Source: Spirosoma aureum (GTDB lineage Bacteria > Bacteroidota > Bacteroidia > Cytophagales > Spirosomataceae). From it: a stretch of DNA of 64,000 bases. The position numbers and the translations under genes were made by a program. The stretch is from contig NZ_CP050063.1 in assembly GCF_011604685.1 (NCBI RefSeq), positions 704,501 to 768,500 on the forward strand, written 5' to 3'. A model generated the notes under the pieces. It was not told the DNA's origin. It ran no database searches and saw only the letters and a program-made list of their open reading frames with translations. Positions 27,002-35,266 of this stretch are shown here, piece by piece. Numbering within the stretch: position 1 is the stretch's first letter; the number at the start of each line of letters is the position of its first letter.

Positions 27002-27032
27002 AAGCCGTTCCACTTGACCTATGGAACGGCTT
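27002..27032 (-). terminator. Terminator of the lipoprotein gene at 27056
   Basis: AAGCCGTTCCA (27002-27012) pairs perfectly with 27022-27032; on the minus strand the second arm runs into TTTTTT. It starts 23 bases after the stop of the lipoprotein gene. A T-rich run also exists on the other side, so it may work both ways. Confidence 0.9.
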
Positions 27033-27055
27033 AGATAAAAAAAAGATTGCGAAAC

Positions 27056-27505
27056 CTACGGATTTGAGAGCGTGTATTTCACTATTTTATTACCTGTCTT
27101 CTGACTGGTTTTCGTCCGGGTTATCACTAATTCTGAGTCGCTGATCGAGTTGATGGTAAATTCGATCGTCCCGTTATCACCAGTTGGTGGAGGGGTTAAA
27201 TTCGATAGTACAAGGCTAGTTTCTGTAGGAACAGAATATTGTCCAGTAAATTTGCTTCCTTCGAACTCCGTGTTCGAGACGGTCGGCGGTGCACTTAAAT
27301 CAAGCCGATAATTGGAGTAACCGGGCTGCGGATTGCTCGTTGCCCCTTTCGTATAAACCGTTACATTGTCCCATTCGATCTTATTGGCTGTCCACACTTT
27401 AGCGATGCGTTCAGAAACGGGAGGAGTTTTGGTTCCACCACAACCCGTTAGCAGACTGACAAGCACCGTTAGGGAAAGAAAAGCGATAAGGGTAGTCTTT
27501 CTCAT
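27056..27505 (-). CDS. Small lipoprotein, unknown function
   Basis: I choose ATG 27505 (149 aa), which gives the lipoprotein signal MRKTTLIAFLSLTVLVSLLTGC; longer starts at 27520 or upstream are possible. After a short linker, RIAKVWTANKIEWDNVTVY and FTGQYSVPTETSLVLSNLTP form a strand-rich region like the lipocalin-like domain of many small Bacteroidota lipoproteins that begin with 'W..' after the anchor. No catalytic residues are recognisable. It is divergent from the cytochrome-b5-like gene at 27613. Confidence 0.75.
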   Translation of the reverse strand: MRKTTLIAFLSLTVLVSLLTGCGGTKTPPVSERIAKVWTANKIEWDNVTVYTKGATSNPQPGYSNYRLDLSAPPTVSNTEFEGSKFTGQYSVPTETSLVLSNLTPPPTGDNGTIEFTINSISDSELVITRTKTSQKTGNKIVKYTLSNP

Positions 27506-27612
27506 TGTAAATTGTTGCATATAAACAGAAGTGGCTAAAGTTACACTATTTTTGTTGTCACCCGCAAATTTCATGCCCTCAATAATTGCTGGTTTGACTG
27601 AACGGATCACGA

Positions 27613-27864
27613 ATGTCTATTGACCCGCTTTTACCAAGAAATTATACCCGAGCCCAACTGGCCCTTCGTAATGGTTCCGATCGTGATGAGATCTGGTGCG
27701 CCTATGCTGGTATTATCTACGACGTATCGACCTCACGACTCTGGCGAAACGGCAAACATTACGAACATTGGGCTGGTCAGGATCTGACCGACGAACTTGT
27801 CGATGCTCCACATGCTGACTGGGTGTTTGCTAAATTCCCAGTCGTCGGGCGTCTGGTCTATTAG
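27613..27864 (+). CDS. Cytochrome-b5-like heme-binding protein
   Basis: An 83-aa protein made of one cytochrome b5-like domain: YTRAQLALRNGSDRDEIWCAYAGIIYDVS, then SRLWRNGKHYEHWAGQDLTDEL and PVVGRLV. This is the compact prokaryotic version in which the classical HPGG heme ligand becomes GKHYEHWAG, giving candidate heme-ligand histidines in KHYEHW and later in DAPHADW. Its role may be heme or steroid binding, or electron transfer. No redox partner is directly linked, but a PaaE-type reductase lies 1 kb downstream. Confidence 0.85.
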   Translation: MSIDPLLPRNYTRAQLALRNGSDRDEIWCAYAGIIYDVSTSRLWRNGKHYEHWAGQDLTDELVDAPHADWVFAKFPVVGRLVY

Positions 27865-27922
27865 GTTTATGGTTTTGGGCCGCAAGGCTTCACTAAAGAT
27901 CGTAAATCGTAACTACTAAGTC

Positions 27923-28777
27923 ATGAACGATATTCTTATTGCTGATAGCGGATCTACCAAAACCGATTGGCGACTTGTTAGCGCTGATGGGGTGACCCGC
28001 GCTATTCAAACGAACGGTTTTAATCCCTATTATCAAACGACAGAACAGATTATTAGTACGCTACAGGTTCAGTTGCTGCCTGAACTGAATGATGCGACCA
28101 TAACGTCTGCCTTCTTCTATGGTGCGGGGTGCAGCGGCCCGGCCGTAAATTACATCATATCAGATGCCTTACGGGCAGTGCTTCCTGATCTGGCAGTCGT
28201 TGAGGTAAATAGTGATATGTTGGGTGCCGCACGAGGAGCAGCCGGGCGTGAGCCGGGAATCGTTTGTATTTTAGGAACCGGATCAAATGCCTGTTGCTAT
28301 GATGGACACTCTATTTCGCGCAGTATTCAAACGCTGGGATTCTGGCTTGGCGACGAAGGGAGTGGTGGGTATTTGGGAAAAACCATTGTTCGGGATTTTT
28401 TTCAGGAGCGCCTACCGGTTCATTTGAAAGCTGCTTTTCAAAAACGGTATGCACTCGACCGCTCGACGCTGCTGGAAAATGCTTACCAAAAACCATTTCC
28501 GAATCGTTATTTCGCGTCGTTTACTCCGTTTCTGTCCGAGCATATCGCAGACGCCTATATCGACCGGCTGGTAACAGATGCTTTCTCTTTATTCCTGTCG
28601 ACCTACGTAACTGGTTTTCCTGAAGCCGATCTGCAGCCGGTTCACTTTGTGGGATCAATTGCTCATTATTTTGCAGAACAATTGCAGAAAGCCGTCAAAC
28701 AAACCGGTTTAACAATGGGTCGTATCCTAAAAGCACCTGCCACTAAGTTGGTTGATTTTCATAGGCAAGCTGTGTGA
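27923..28777 (+). CDS. BadF/BadG/BcrA-type ATPase, probable N-acetylglucosamine kinase
   Basis: A 284-aa ASKHA-fold kinase with LIADSGSTKTDWRLV (phosphate 1), FFYGAGCSGP, CILGTGSNACCYDG (phosphate 2 loop), WLGDEGSGGYLGKTIVRDFF and the C-terminal VHFVGSIAHYFAEQL adenosine segment. This pattern is that of the eukaryote-type GlcNAc kinases in Bacteroidota, which phosphorylate amino sugars released from cell-wall recycling. Substrate is inferred from family only. It precedes the reductase gene by 127 bases of repetitive spacer. Confidence 0.9.
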   Translation: MNDILIADSGSTKTDWRLVSADGVTRAIQTNGFNPYYQTTEQIISTLQVQLLPELNDATITSAFFYGAGCSGPAVNYIISDALRAVLPDLAVVEVNSDMLGAARGAAGREPGIVCILGTGSNACCYDGHSISRSIQTLGFWLGDEGSGGYLGKTIVRDFFQERLPVHLKAAFQKRYALDRSTLLENAYQKPFPNRYFASFTPFLSEHIADAYIDRLVTDAFSLFLSTYVTGFPEADLQPVHFVGSIAHYFAEQLQKAVKQTGLTMGRILKAPATKLVDFHRQAV

Positions 28778-28800
28778 TGTACCTTTGTGATTGGTTTATA

Positions 28801-28890
28801 GGTTTACAGTTTTGGATTTACAGTTTTGGGCATTCTGGTAGTGGTAGGCCGGACAACCGTAAACTAAAACCGGAGATCATAAACTGGCAA
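28801..28890. repeat. Repetitive, partly self-complementary spacer
   Basis: TTTACAGTTTTGG occurs twice in tandem (28803-28815 and 28817-28829), and the later stretch near 28855-28873 (ACCGTAAACTAAAACCGG) is roughly complementary to it. Similar GGTTTACGGTTT-type spacers occur at 39984-40044 and 58577-58680. Confidence 0.45.
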
Positions 28891-28904
28891 CAACCTGAAT
28901 AGTA

Positions 28905-29975
28905 ATGGCAAATCGGTATTTTTTAAAAATAAAAGAGGTTGTTCGGGAAACGCCGGACGCTGTAACAATCACCTTCTGGCATCCGCTTAACGAAGAAGTA
29001 CGCTATCAGCCGGGTCAGTTTTTGACGTTTCTGCTGAACATAAATGGACAGAAAGTAAGACGATCCTACTCCATGGCATCTTCTCCTCATGTCGATGTAT
29101 CGCTGGCGGTGTCGGTGAAACGGGTGCCAGGTGGGTTGGTCTCCAATTATTTGTATGACCACGCCAAAGCGGGCGATATTCTCGAAACGCTGGAACCAAT
29201 GGGCACCTTTGTGCCAAAACTGGACACCAAAAATCGACGGACTCTGGTTCTGATAGGAGCAGGAAGCGGTATTACACCGCTGTTTTCGATGGCTAAATCG
29301 GCACTGCACGTTGAGCCGAATAGCCGCATTTGGCTCATCTATGGCAACCGTAGTCAGGAAACGATTATTTACAAGGCACATCTGGACGCTATGGAACAGG
29401 CTTACGGTTCCTCGCGCTTTCGGGTGACGCATGTGCTAAGCCAGCCAACCCATAGCTGGACGGGTCCTGAAGGTCGTTTGAATCAGCATACGATTACGAA
29501 ACTGATTGATTCGCTGCCGTATGCCGATCGTCAGAATGCGAGCTTTTATTTGTGCGGCCCCGATGGCATGATGGCCGAAGCCCGTTCTGCCTTATCGCTG
29601 GTTGGCATCCCCACCGATCGTGTCTATAAGGAAAGTTATATGACTACACCCGTTGCGGCTGGCGAGGTTGTCGAAGAGCCGTTGGCCGCTGGTGATGACG
29701 GTGCGCCTGAAGTTACGGTTCTGTATGAGGGCAGCGAGTATAAATTTGCCGTAGGGCCGCATCAGACCATTCTGGAAGCCGCTCTGGATCTGGATATTGA
29801 CCTGCCTTATTCCTGTCAGGCGGGTATGTGTACGGCCTGTATGGGCCGCTGTATTTCGGGTAAAGTGAAATTAGACGAAGAAGATGGTCTGTCGGAATCC
29901 GAACTGAAAGCGGGCTATGTACTAACCTGCGTGGCTCACCCCGTTGGCAGAGATGTCGTGATTGAAATAGAGTAA
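28905..29975 (+). CDS. Ferredoxin-NADP reductase-type oxidoreductase with 2Fe-2S domain (PaaE-like)
   Basis: A 356-aa flavoprotein with three modules: an FAD domain (QFLTFLLNINGQKVRRSYSM, with RSYSM as the flavin motif), an NAD(P) domain (LVLIGAGSGITPLFSMAKSAL and FYLCGPDGMM) and a C-terminal plant-type 2Fe-2S domain (about 275-356) with C-Q-A-G-M-C-T-A-C and a distant VLTC cysteine. This layout equals PaaE/HmpX-type reductases that pass electrons from NAD(P)H to oxygenase or desaturase partners. Partner unknown; no phenylacetate genes are nearby. Confidence 0.93.
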   Translation: MANRYFLKIKEVVRETPDAVTITFWHPLNEEVRYQPGQFLTFLLNINGQKVRRSYSMASSPHVDVSLAVSVKRVPGGLVSNYLYDHAKAGDILETLEPMGTFVPKLDTKNRRTLVLIGAGSGITPLFSMAKSALHVEPNSRIWLIYGNRSQETIIYKAHLDAMEQAYGSSRFRVTHVLSQPTHSWTGPEGRLNQHTITKLIDSLPYADRQNASFYLCGPDGMMAEARSALSLVGIPTDRVYKESYMTTPVAAGEVVEEPLAAGDDGAPEVTVLYEGSEYKFAVGPHQTILEAALDLDIDLPYSCQAGMCTACMGRCISGKVKLDEEDGLSESELKAGYVLTCVAHPVGRDVVIEIE

Positions 29976-29994
29976 TCTTCTCCAGAAGTGCTGT

Positions 29995-30035
29995 AAAAAT
30001 GAAGCCCGACTCTTGCTGAGTCGGGCTTCATTTTT
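29995..30035. terminator. Bidirectional terminator between convergent genes
   Basis: An 18-bp perfect stem (29995-30012 with 30018-30035, core GAAGCCCGACTC) flanked by A and T runs on opposite sides. It follows the reductase stop by 19 bases and overlaps the stop codon of the M56 protease gene. Confidence 0.92.
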
Positions 30036-32235
30036 ATTTATTGGGCTTCGGGGCCGGAGCAACCTTAGGGACAGCACGTGGAGTAGCTGACCGGGCCGGT
30101 GCTGGGGCAATAGAGGGCACGGGTGCAATCGCGGGTGCTGGCACCGGCGATACGCGGACCGATGGTGCAGCCGGAGCCGCGGGTGTTGCCAGACGGCTAC
30201 GCACTGCTCTTGGTGCCCGCGGAGCCCGGAACATCCGGGTAGGGGCAGTTGATCGACTATACGAAAAACCGCTGTGATCCATGTCATCCAGGGAAATCCG
30301 TGCCATACCTTCACTGTATCTGCCCATTTCTCTGGAAAGCTTTTCCATTTGTCGGTCTAACTGTTCGGCTTCCCGTTCCAGCTTTTCCATGGGTTGCCGG
30401 GTTGTTTCCAGCTTTTCCCGGGCTTCTTCGAGCTGTTTATCTAATTCGCCAATGCCAAGCTCCTGTTTTTTTATTTCTGGTTCGAGCTGTTCAAGCTGCT
30501 TTTCAATAGCTGCCGGATCACCTTTCACCTTTCCATCATCGGATGAATTCAGGATGTGCTGCCGTTTGTCAAGAATTCGCTGCCGTTCTTCCAGGAGTCG
30601 TTGTTTGCGCCATTCGAGTGTTTCCTGATTGCGCCCAAACTCTTCAATCGGGAACCGAAGCTTCTCCATTTGGCGGTGTAGGGCTTCCATTTGTTTGGCT
30701 TGCAGTGCCATGAGCCGACTCAGGCTGTCAATTTGGCCCTGGTGCAACGTGCGCAGCCGATCGAGCGAATCGGAGAGTGGTTGCAACTGCGATAAAGAAG
30801 CCAATGCCTGATTGGTAATGTTATCGTAGTTGATCTTATTGAGGGTAGCTAGTGAAGCCTCTATGCCAGTCTCGGTCGAAACAGCAATGTTATCATAATC
30901 GATATGAGCCAGGCCTTCGCTTAACGCGTGCATGCCCGAATCGAACCCATTGTTTTTCTCGATAATCGTCAACAGAATATCTCGATCTGTCTGCGGAATA
31001 TTGTCGAGCGAAAGCTGGCCGGTCTCAACCTGATCGAGCTGTCGTTGCAGCCGGGCAACGCGGGCTGCCGGTAGTTTCTGACCTTTCCAGATTACGTAGC
31101 TGACTTTCTTGCTATCGGCCATACCGTACTCCGAATTGCCGTCGATTTTATGTTTACGCGTAGCCTGTGGCTGCTTATGCCGTGGTTTAGGCTGTTGTTG
31201 GATGGCGTAAACCGATGCGCTGACCAGTAAAAGTGTGGCTAACGTTAACCCCGCCAGACTACCGTTTGAGACAACTGGGCGCGTTGGTACACCCAGCATG
31301 CGCCGAACCCGGTGAAGAAGTAGTTGACGCTTTGTGGTCAACGCCATTGCCAGTGAAGGGGTCATACTCGATTGTAACAGCCGAAGTTCTTCAACGCGGG
31401 CCAGCGCCTGTGCTAACGTGCGACCATCGCCCCCACAGGCCTCTACCGCCAGATCATCGCAACAGTGTTCCCGTTCTTCCCGTACGCGCGCTGATAGCCA
31501 CCAGATGGCTGGATGGAAGAAATAAAGTACTTCCATAACGGACTGTAGGAGATTTACCGCATAATCATGCCGTTTAACATGCGCCAGTTCATGAGCTAGC
31601 ACGGCTTCAATTTCACGCATCGACAGGTTCGTTGCCAGGCCGATAGGAAGTAGCAAAACGGGTTTTATCGTGCCAACGACCATAGGAACAGCTATCCGGG
31701 CTGATTCACGAACGTGCACAATTGATCGGATAAGCAGCGTTGACCGAAGCCGATTGGCAAGCTCCCACCAGCGATCTGAAACGGGTTGGGTAGCGGTTCG
31801 GCTGAGGTGCTGCAAATAAAGCCAGCCGCCGGTAAGACGTAGGCCAAACAGGGCAACGCCGATTAGATAAATCAACACAAACTGACTCAGGTGTGCATCA
31901 AGAAAGAACTGAATCTGCTTATGCCAGGGTAATGTTTGCGATACGGTTTGCCAGTGGATAGCAAATGATCGCATTGGCAACGTAGCGTCAGGAGTGGGCG
32001 TGCTGGGTATGATCGGTTTATAGTACCAGCCAAAGGTGCCAACGGAGGCCACTACCTGAGCAAGCAGTGCCAGTACGCCTACCCGGTAACGGACCACACT
32101 TGTGTGGCTACGGAGCATATGCAATAGTAGGGCTGTAGACAATACCAGAGCGAAACCCTGCCAGAGGGCGTGGAATAGAGTCCAGCCCAACGCATAGATG
32201 ACTGGACTCGACAGATGATAAGTGATGCTGTTCAT
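30034..32235 (-). CDS. M56-family (BlaR1/MecR1-type) membrane metallopeptidase without a penicillin-sensor domain
   Basis: A 733-aa protein. TM helices are near 12-40, 52-70 and 116-140. The cytoplasmic zinc protease site is H215-E-L-A-H219 in AVLAHELAHVKRHDY with the third ligand in REEREHCCDD (about 254-261). A fourth TM follows near 335-350. In BlaR1 the C-terminus is a penicillin-binding sensor; here it is instead a long charged coiled-coil region (about 470-650, many heptads of L/E/K) ending in a proline-alanine-rich tail. By analogy it cleaves the BlaI-type repressor, but its signal is unlikely to be direct beta-lactam acylation. The gene lies 30 bases downstream of the BlaI gene, as a two-gene operon. 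Confidence 0.92.
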   Translation of the reverse strand: MNSITYHLSSPVIYALGWTLFHALWQGFALVLSTALLLHMLRSHTSVVRYRVGVLALLAQVVASVGTFGWYYKPIIPSTPTPDATLPMRSFAIHWQTVSQTLPWHKQIQFFLDAHLSQFVLIYLIGVALFGLRLTGGWLYLQHLSRTATQPVSDRWWELANRLRSTLLIRSIVHVRESARIAVPMVVGTIKPVLLLPIGLATNLSMREIEAVLAHELAHVKRHDYAVNLLQSVMEVLYFFHPAIWWLSARVREEREHCCDDLAVEACGGDGRTLAQALARVEELRLLQSSMTPSLAMALTTKRQLLLHRVRRMLGVPTRPVVSNGSLAGLTLATLLLVSASVYAIQQQPKPRHKQPQATRKHKIDGNSEYGMADSKKVSYVIWKGQKLPAARVARLQRQLDQVETGQLSLDNIPQTDRDILLTIIEKNNGFDSGMHALSEGLAHIDYDNIAVSTETGIEASLATLNKINYDNITNQALASLSQLQPLSDSLDRLRTLHQGQIDSLSRLMALQAKQMEALHRQMEKLRFPIEEFGRNQETLEWRKQRLLEERQRILDKRQHILNSSDDGKVKGDPAAIEKQLEQLEPEIKKQELGIGELDKQLEEAREKLETTRQPMEKLEREAEQLDRQMEKLSREMGRYSEGMARISLDDMDHSGFSYSRSTAPTRMFRAPRAPRAVRSRLATPAAPAAPSVRVSPVPAPAIAPVPSIAPAPARSATPRAVPKVAPAPKPNK

Positions 32236-32265
32236 GACAAAACTTTGTTAATCAGTTAAATCCAA

Positions 32266-32646
32266 TCAATCCCGATTCAAATCATTAAGTAATTTTTTAA
32301 TTTCATCCAGCTCCTCGCGCGATGTCTTGTGCTGGCCCAATACCTGCATGACGAGTTTGGAGGCCGATCCGCGAAATGCAGTTTCAACAAAGCGATTGAC
32401 AAGCCCCCGCTGTGTATCTTCTTCACTGACTGCCGCCGAATAGGTGTGTGATCGGTTCGGTCGGCGGTCGGGTTCTTCTTCGCGGCTTAATAAACCTTTC
32501 TCATACATAATCTGCATGAGTTTGAGAGCGGTTGTATAGCCAATATCACGGCTCTGACTCAAATGCTCGTGAACCTGACGAACAGTGCTCGGACCACTGG
32601 CCCAGAGTACATGCAGGATTTCCAGTTCAGCATCAGTTGGCTTCAT
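32266..32646 (-). CDS. BlaI/MecI/CopY-family repressor
   Basis: A 126-aa winged-helix repressor: PTDAELEILHVLWASGPSTV, then GYTTALKLMQIMYEKGLLSREE for the recognition helix and wing, and a C-terminal dimer helix (LVMQVLGQHKTSREELDEIKKLL). The N-terminal domain carries TVRQVHEHLSQ. BlaI dimers bind dyads and are cleaved by their M56 partner to relieve repression. Two matching dyads surround its own -7 element, so it is autoregulated. It is cotranscribed with the M56 gene downstream. Confidence 0.95.
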   Translation of the reverse strand: MKPTDAELEILHVLWASGPSTVRQVHEHLSQSRDIGYTTALKLMQIMYEKGLLSREEEPDRRPNRSHTYSAAVSEEDTQRGLVNRFVETAFRGSASKLVMQVLGQHKTSREELDEIKKLLNDLNRD

Positions 32647-32653
32647 AAAGTGT

Positions 32654-32702
32654 CTACGAATAGTTTCGTAGCAAACATATACGAAGCTTTTCGTAGTTGC
32701 AA
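32654..32702 (-). promoter_or_regulatory. BlaI operon promoter with two dyad operators
   Basis: On the minus strand TTG (32700-32702), 20 nt, and TATGTTTG (32672-32679) form a near-perfect Bacteroidota promoter. One operator, CTACGAA-N4-TTCGTAG, covers 32654-32671 at the start point; a second, TACGAA-N4-TTCGTA, covers 32680-32695 between the -7 and -33 elements. The start codon is at 32646. Confidence 0.85.
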
Positions 32703-32736
32703 GTAAATGAACAAAAAAGTTTTACAATTGCTTAAT

Positions 32737-32820
32737 TTTAGGGCATTCGCTCAGACGCGAGCCACCATTATCAGGAGCAGAATTAGTAACGGCGGCACGC
32801 TTCGCAGCGAATGCCCTAAA
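32737..32820. repeat. Inverted repeat, TTTAGGGCATTCGCT arms
   Basis: Perfect 15-bp arms (32737-32751 and 32806-32820) around 54 nt, in the spacer between the divergent BlaI and oligopeptidase genes. The arm edge TTAGG-x-x-TTCGCTCAG recurs at 54798-54814 in another spacer, suggesting a small dispersed element. Confidence 0.55.
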
Positions 32821-32824
32821 TTTG
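32817..32824 (+). promoter_or_regulatory. Possible -7 element for the oligopeptidase gene
   Basis: TAAATTTG, an exact TAnnTTTG match overlapping the end of the inverted repeat, 75 bases before the ATG at 32900. No -33 partner found. Confidence 0.4.
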
Positions 32825-32899
32825 TAATGGGACAAGAAAGTCCCTTGCTTTGCCAAACGTAAACGATAGACCCTAACGGCCTTCTGGCCGAATTACTGT

Positions 32900-34648
32900 A
32901 TGACCCCAAACGAAACCTTGCCGATTCCAACTCGTCCAGCGCGTAATTTCATGGGCGAAGACCGCTTTAATGATAAAACAGATCTGAAGAGCTGGGACGA
33001 CGTAAAGCCATTTTATGATGAACTGCTGAACCGGCCTATCGAAAATACTGGCGATCTGAAGCAGTGGCTGCTCGATCGGAGTGAGTTAGAATCGTATTTG
33101 TCCGAAAATTTTGCGTGGCGTTATATTCAGATGACCTGCGATACGGCTAATGAAGAACTAGTGAACCGACTCAACTTCTTTATAGCTGAAATTCAGCCCC
33201 CTATGACGGCCTATGGAAATGATCTTGACATCAAAACCATTAACAGTCCGTATTTGAGCCAACTGACTGATGACGGGTATTCCGTAATGGTACGTGGCAT
33301 GAAAAAAGCCATTGAAATCTTTCGGGATGAAAATATTCCGCTTCAAACGGAGATTCAGACCGAAGAGCGGAAATATGGCGCCATTGCCGGCGCTATGACC
33401 GTTGTCATCGATGGACGTGAAATGACGCTGCCGGAAGCCAGTGATCTGCTTCAGGTGACTGATCGGGCCGTTCGGGAGAATGCTTGGCGTACGATTTGGG
33501 AACGACGCTATCAGGATCATGATGCCCTTGACCAGCTTTTCGACCGGCTCCGTGATCTACGCCATCAGGTAGCGGTTAATGCCGGATTTGCCAATTTTCG
33601 TGACTTTTCGTTTGCAGCCCTGGGCCGATTCGACTATTCGCCCCAGGATTGCTTTAATTTTCATGAGTCAGTCGCTGATGCGGTTGTGCCACTTTTGGAT
33701 CGATTGGCTCAAGAACGGAAACAGCGGCTCCAGGTTAACCCACTGCGTCCGTGGGATACAAAAGTAGATGTAGAAGGTCGTGCACCACTAAAACCATTTG
33801 AAACGGGTGCTGAGCTGCTCGAAAAAACAATTACCTGTTTTGATCGGCTCGATCGGTCGCTGGGCGACGATTTGCGTATTATGCGGGCAATGGGCCACCT
33901 CGATCTGGAGTCGAGGAAGGGAAAAGCGCCTGGCGGCTATAATTATCCCCTCGAAGAAATCGGTGTGCCGTTTATTTTCATGAACGCAACATCGAGCCTA
34001 CGCGATCTGGTTACTATGGTTCACGAGGGAGGGCACGCCGTTCATTCATTTCTTACCCGTGAATTGCCGCTGAAAGCTTTCCGAAATCCGCCAATGGAAG
34101 TAGCTGAACTGGCATCTATGAGCATGGAACTACTGTCAATGGATCATTGGGACGTGTTCTTTACGAATCCGGATGAATTGCGACGTGCTAAACTCCAGCA
34201 TCTCGAATCCATTATCGAGACATTGCCCTGGGTAGCGACAATCGATAAATTTCAGCACTGGATTTACGAAAATCCAACCCATACTACTGCGGACCGGCGC
34301 GAAAACTGGCTGACGATTTACGAAAAATTTGCCGATAATGTTGTTGATTGGTCAGGTCTTGAGAAGCTGAAAGAATATGTATGGCAGCGCCAACTGCATT
34401 TATACGAAGTCCCGTTTTATTACATCGAATATGGTATCGCTCAGTTGGGGGCCATTGGTGTCTGGCGGAACTACCGGCGCGACCCAGAAGCGGGTTTGGC
34501 GGGCTATAAAAATGCATTAAGCCTGGGTTATAAAGCACCCATTCGCGAGATCTACGCAGCCGCTAATGTACCTTTCGATTTCTCTCGTGAGCACATTCGG
34601 GAGTTGATGGAATTTGTCTGGGAAGAGATCGAGACGCTCAAGAAGTAA
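32900..34648 (+). CDS. M3-family oligoendopeptidase (PepF-like)
   Basis: A 582-aa cytoplasmic zinc metallopeptidase. The catalytic site H375-E-G-G-H379 lies in TMVHEGGHAVHSFLTR and the third ligand in NPPMEVAELASMSMELLSMD, the M3 signature. The N-terminal domain with DLKSWDDVKPFYDELLNRP and the C-terminal YEVPFYYIEYGIAQLGAIGVWRN are typical of the PepF/oligoendopeptidase F branch. It degrades oligopeptides of about 5-20 residues in the cytoplasm. No operon partner; the following small lipoprotein gene has its own promoter. Confidence 0.95.
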   Translation: MTPNETLPIPTRPARNFMGEDRFNDKTDLKSWDDVKPFYDELLNRPIENTGDLKQWLLDRSELESYLSENFAWRYIQMTCDTANEELVNRLNFFIAEIQPPMTAYGNDLDIKTINSPYLSQLTDDGYSVMVRGMKKAIEIFRDENIPLQTEIQTEERKYGAIAGAMTVVIDGREMTLPEASDLLQVTDRAVRENAWRTIWERRYQDHDALDQLFDRLRDLRHQVAVNAGFANFRDFSFAALGRFDYSPQDCFNFHESVADAVVPLLDRLAQERKQRLQVNPLRPWDTKVDVEGRAPLKPFETGAELLEKTITCFDRLDRSLGDDLRIMRAMGHLDLESRKGKAPGGYNYPLEEIGVPFIFMNATSSLRDLVTMVHEGGHAVHSFLTRELPLKAFRNPPMEVAELASMSMELLSMDHWDVFFTNPDELRRAKLQHLESIIETLPWVATIDKFQHWIYENPTHTTADRRENWLTIYEKFADNVVDWSGLEKLKEYVWQRQLHLYEVPFYYIEYGIAQLGAIGVWRNYRRDPEAGLAGYKNALSLGYKAPIREIYAAANVPFDFSREHIRELMEFVWEEIETLKK

Positions 34649-34710
34649 GGAATTGAGAGAAAATTGGTAAAAATCTAACGACGAACAGCCTACGACTAAC
34701 GACTCTTTCG

Positions 34711-34718
34711 TAAGTTTG
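34711..34718 (+). promoter_or_regulatory. Bacteroidota -7 element
   Basis: TAAGTTTG, an exact TAnnTTTG match 26 bases before the lipoprotein ATG at 34745. No clear -33 TTG. Confidence 0.5.
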
Positions 34719-34744
34719 CAGAATCAATTCGTAATCAAGTGGCT

Positions 34745-35023
34745 ATGAAACGCGTATTCAGTGCAGGATTAATGGTAGCAACCGTGCTGTCGCTGGCATC
34801 CTGTGACTATCAGAAAAATAACACGATCCGTCAGGCCGATTACCGGGCAGGCGATTTCCGGAGTAATTATCGTGCTGGTGATCCTGAAGTATACGGAACC
34901 GGTAAGGATTCGGCCGCTGTGCAGACGAAATACAAGTATACCCCAAACCCGGAACTGGAGCAGCGGACCCAGAAAATCCGTGAGAAACTATTCGGCGCGG
35001 GTGCTAATAGCCAGGGAGCCTAA
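34745..35023 (+). CDS. Small lipoprotein of unknown function
   Basis: ATG 34745 gives a 92-aa protein (a GTG two codons upstream is possible). The signal ends with LSLASC, a clear lipobox, so it is membrane-anchored. The mature part is short, charged and tyrosine-rich, with two similar units RQADYRAGDFR and SNYRAGDPEVY, then a probable C-terminal helix (ELEQRTQKIREKLFG). No known domain. It has its own promoter-like -7 and lies between pepF-type and glycan-cluster genes. Confidence 0.75.
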   Translation: MKRVFSAGLMVATVLSLASCDYQKNNTIRQADYRAGDFRSNYRAGDPEVYGTGKDSAAVQTKYKYTPNPELEQRTQKIREKLFGAGANSQGA

Positions 35024-35109
35024 TTCATCAGTAAATAGTACCCTCAGGCAATAAAAGCTGCTAGAACGTGAACTTAGTCGCAACTAGCTGAGTGTTTCTA
35101 TATAATCTG

Positions 35110-35160
35110 TACTCAAAAGCGACGCATCGGTCAACCTAACCGATGCGTCGCTTTTGAGTA
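35110..35160. terminator. Perfect 22-bp hairpin
   Basis: Arms 35110-35131 (TACTCAAAAGCGACGC...) and 35139-35160 pair perfectly over 22 bp around a 7-nt loop. It lies 86 bases after the lipoprotein stop and 106 before the epimerase start. The end of the stem (CTTTTGAGTA) supplies a short T run only. It probably ends the upstream transcript, but the strength of the pairing is unusual. Confidence 0.65.
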
Positions 35161-35266
35161 TAAGGCATAGTACTATCTATTTTTTTTGCGTTACTTTGTC
35201 CGATTGAAATACAGAAGTTTATAGTACTTTTTGAATAAGTAAATCGCCACAAACAGCATAGACGCT

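Noticed and set aside
30281..30628. Open frame opposite the M56 gene
   Set aside because: Serine/arginine-rich translation caused by the antisense of a coiled-coil region, not a gene.
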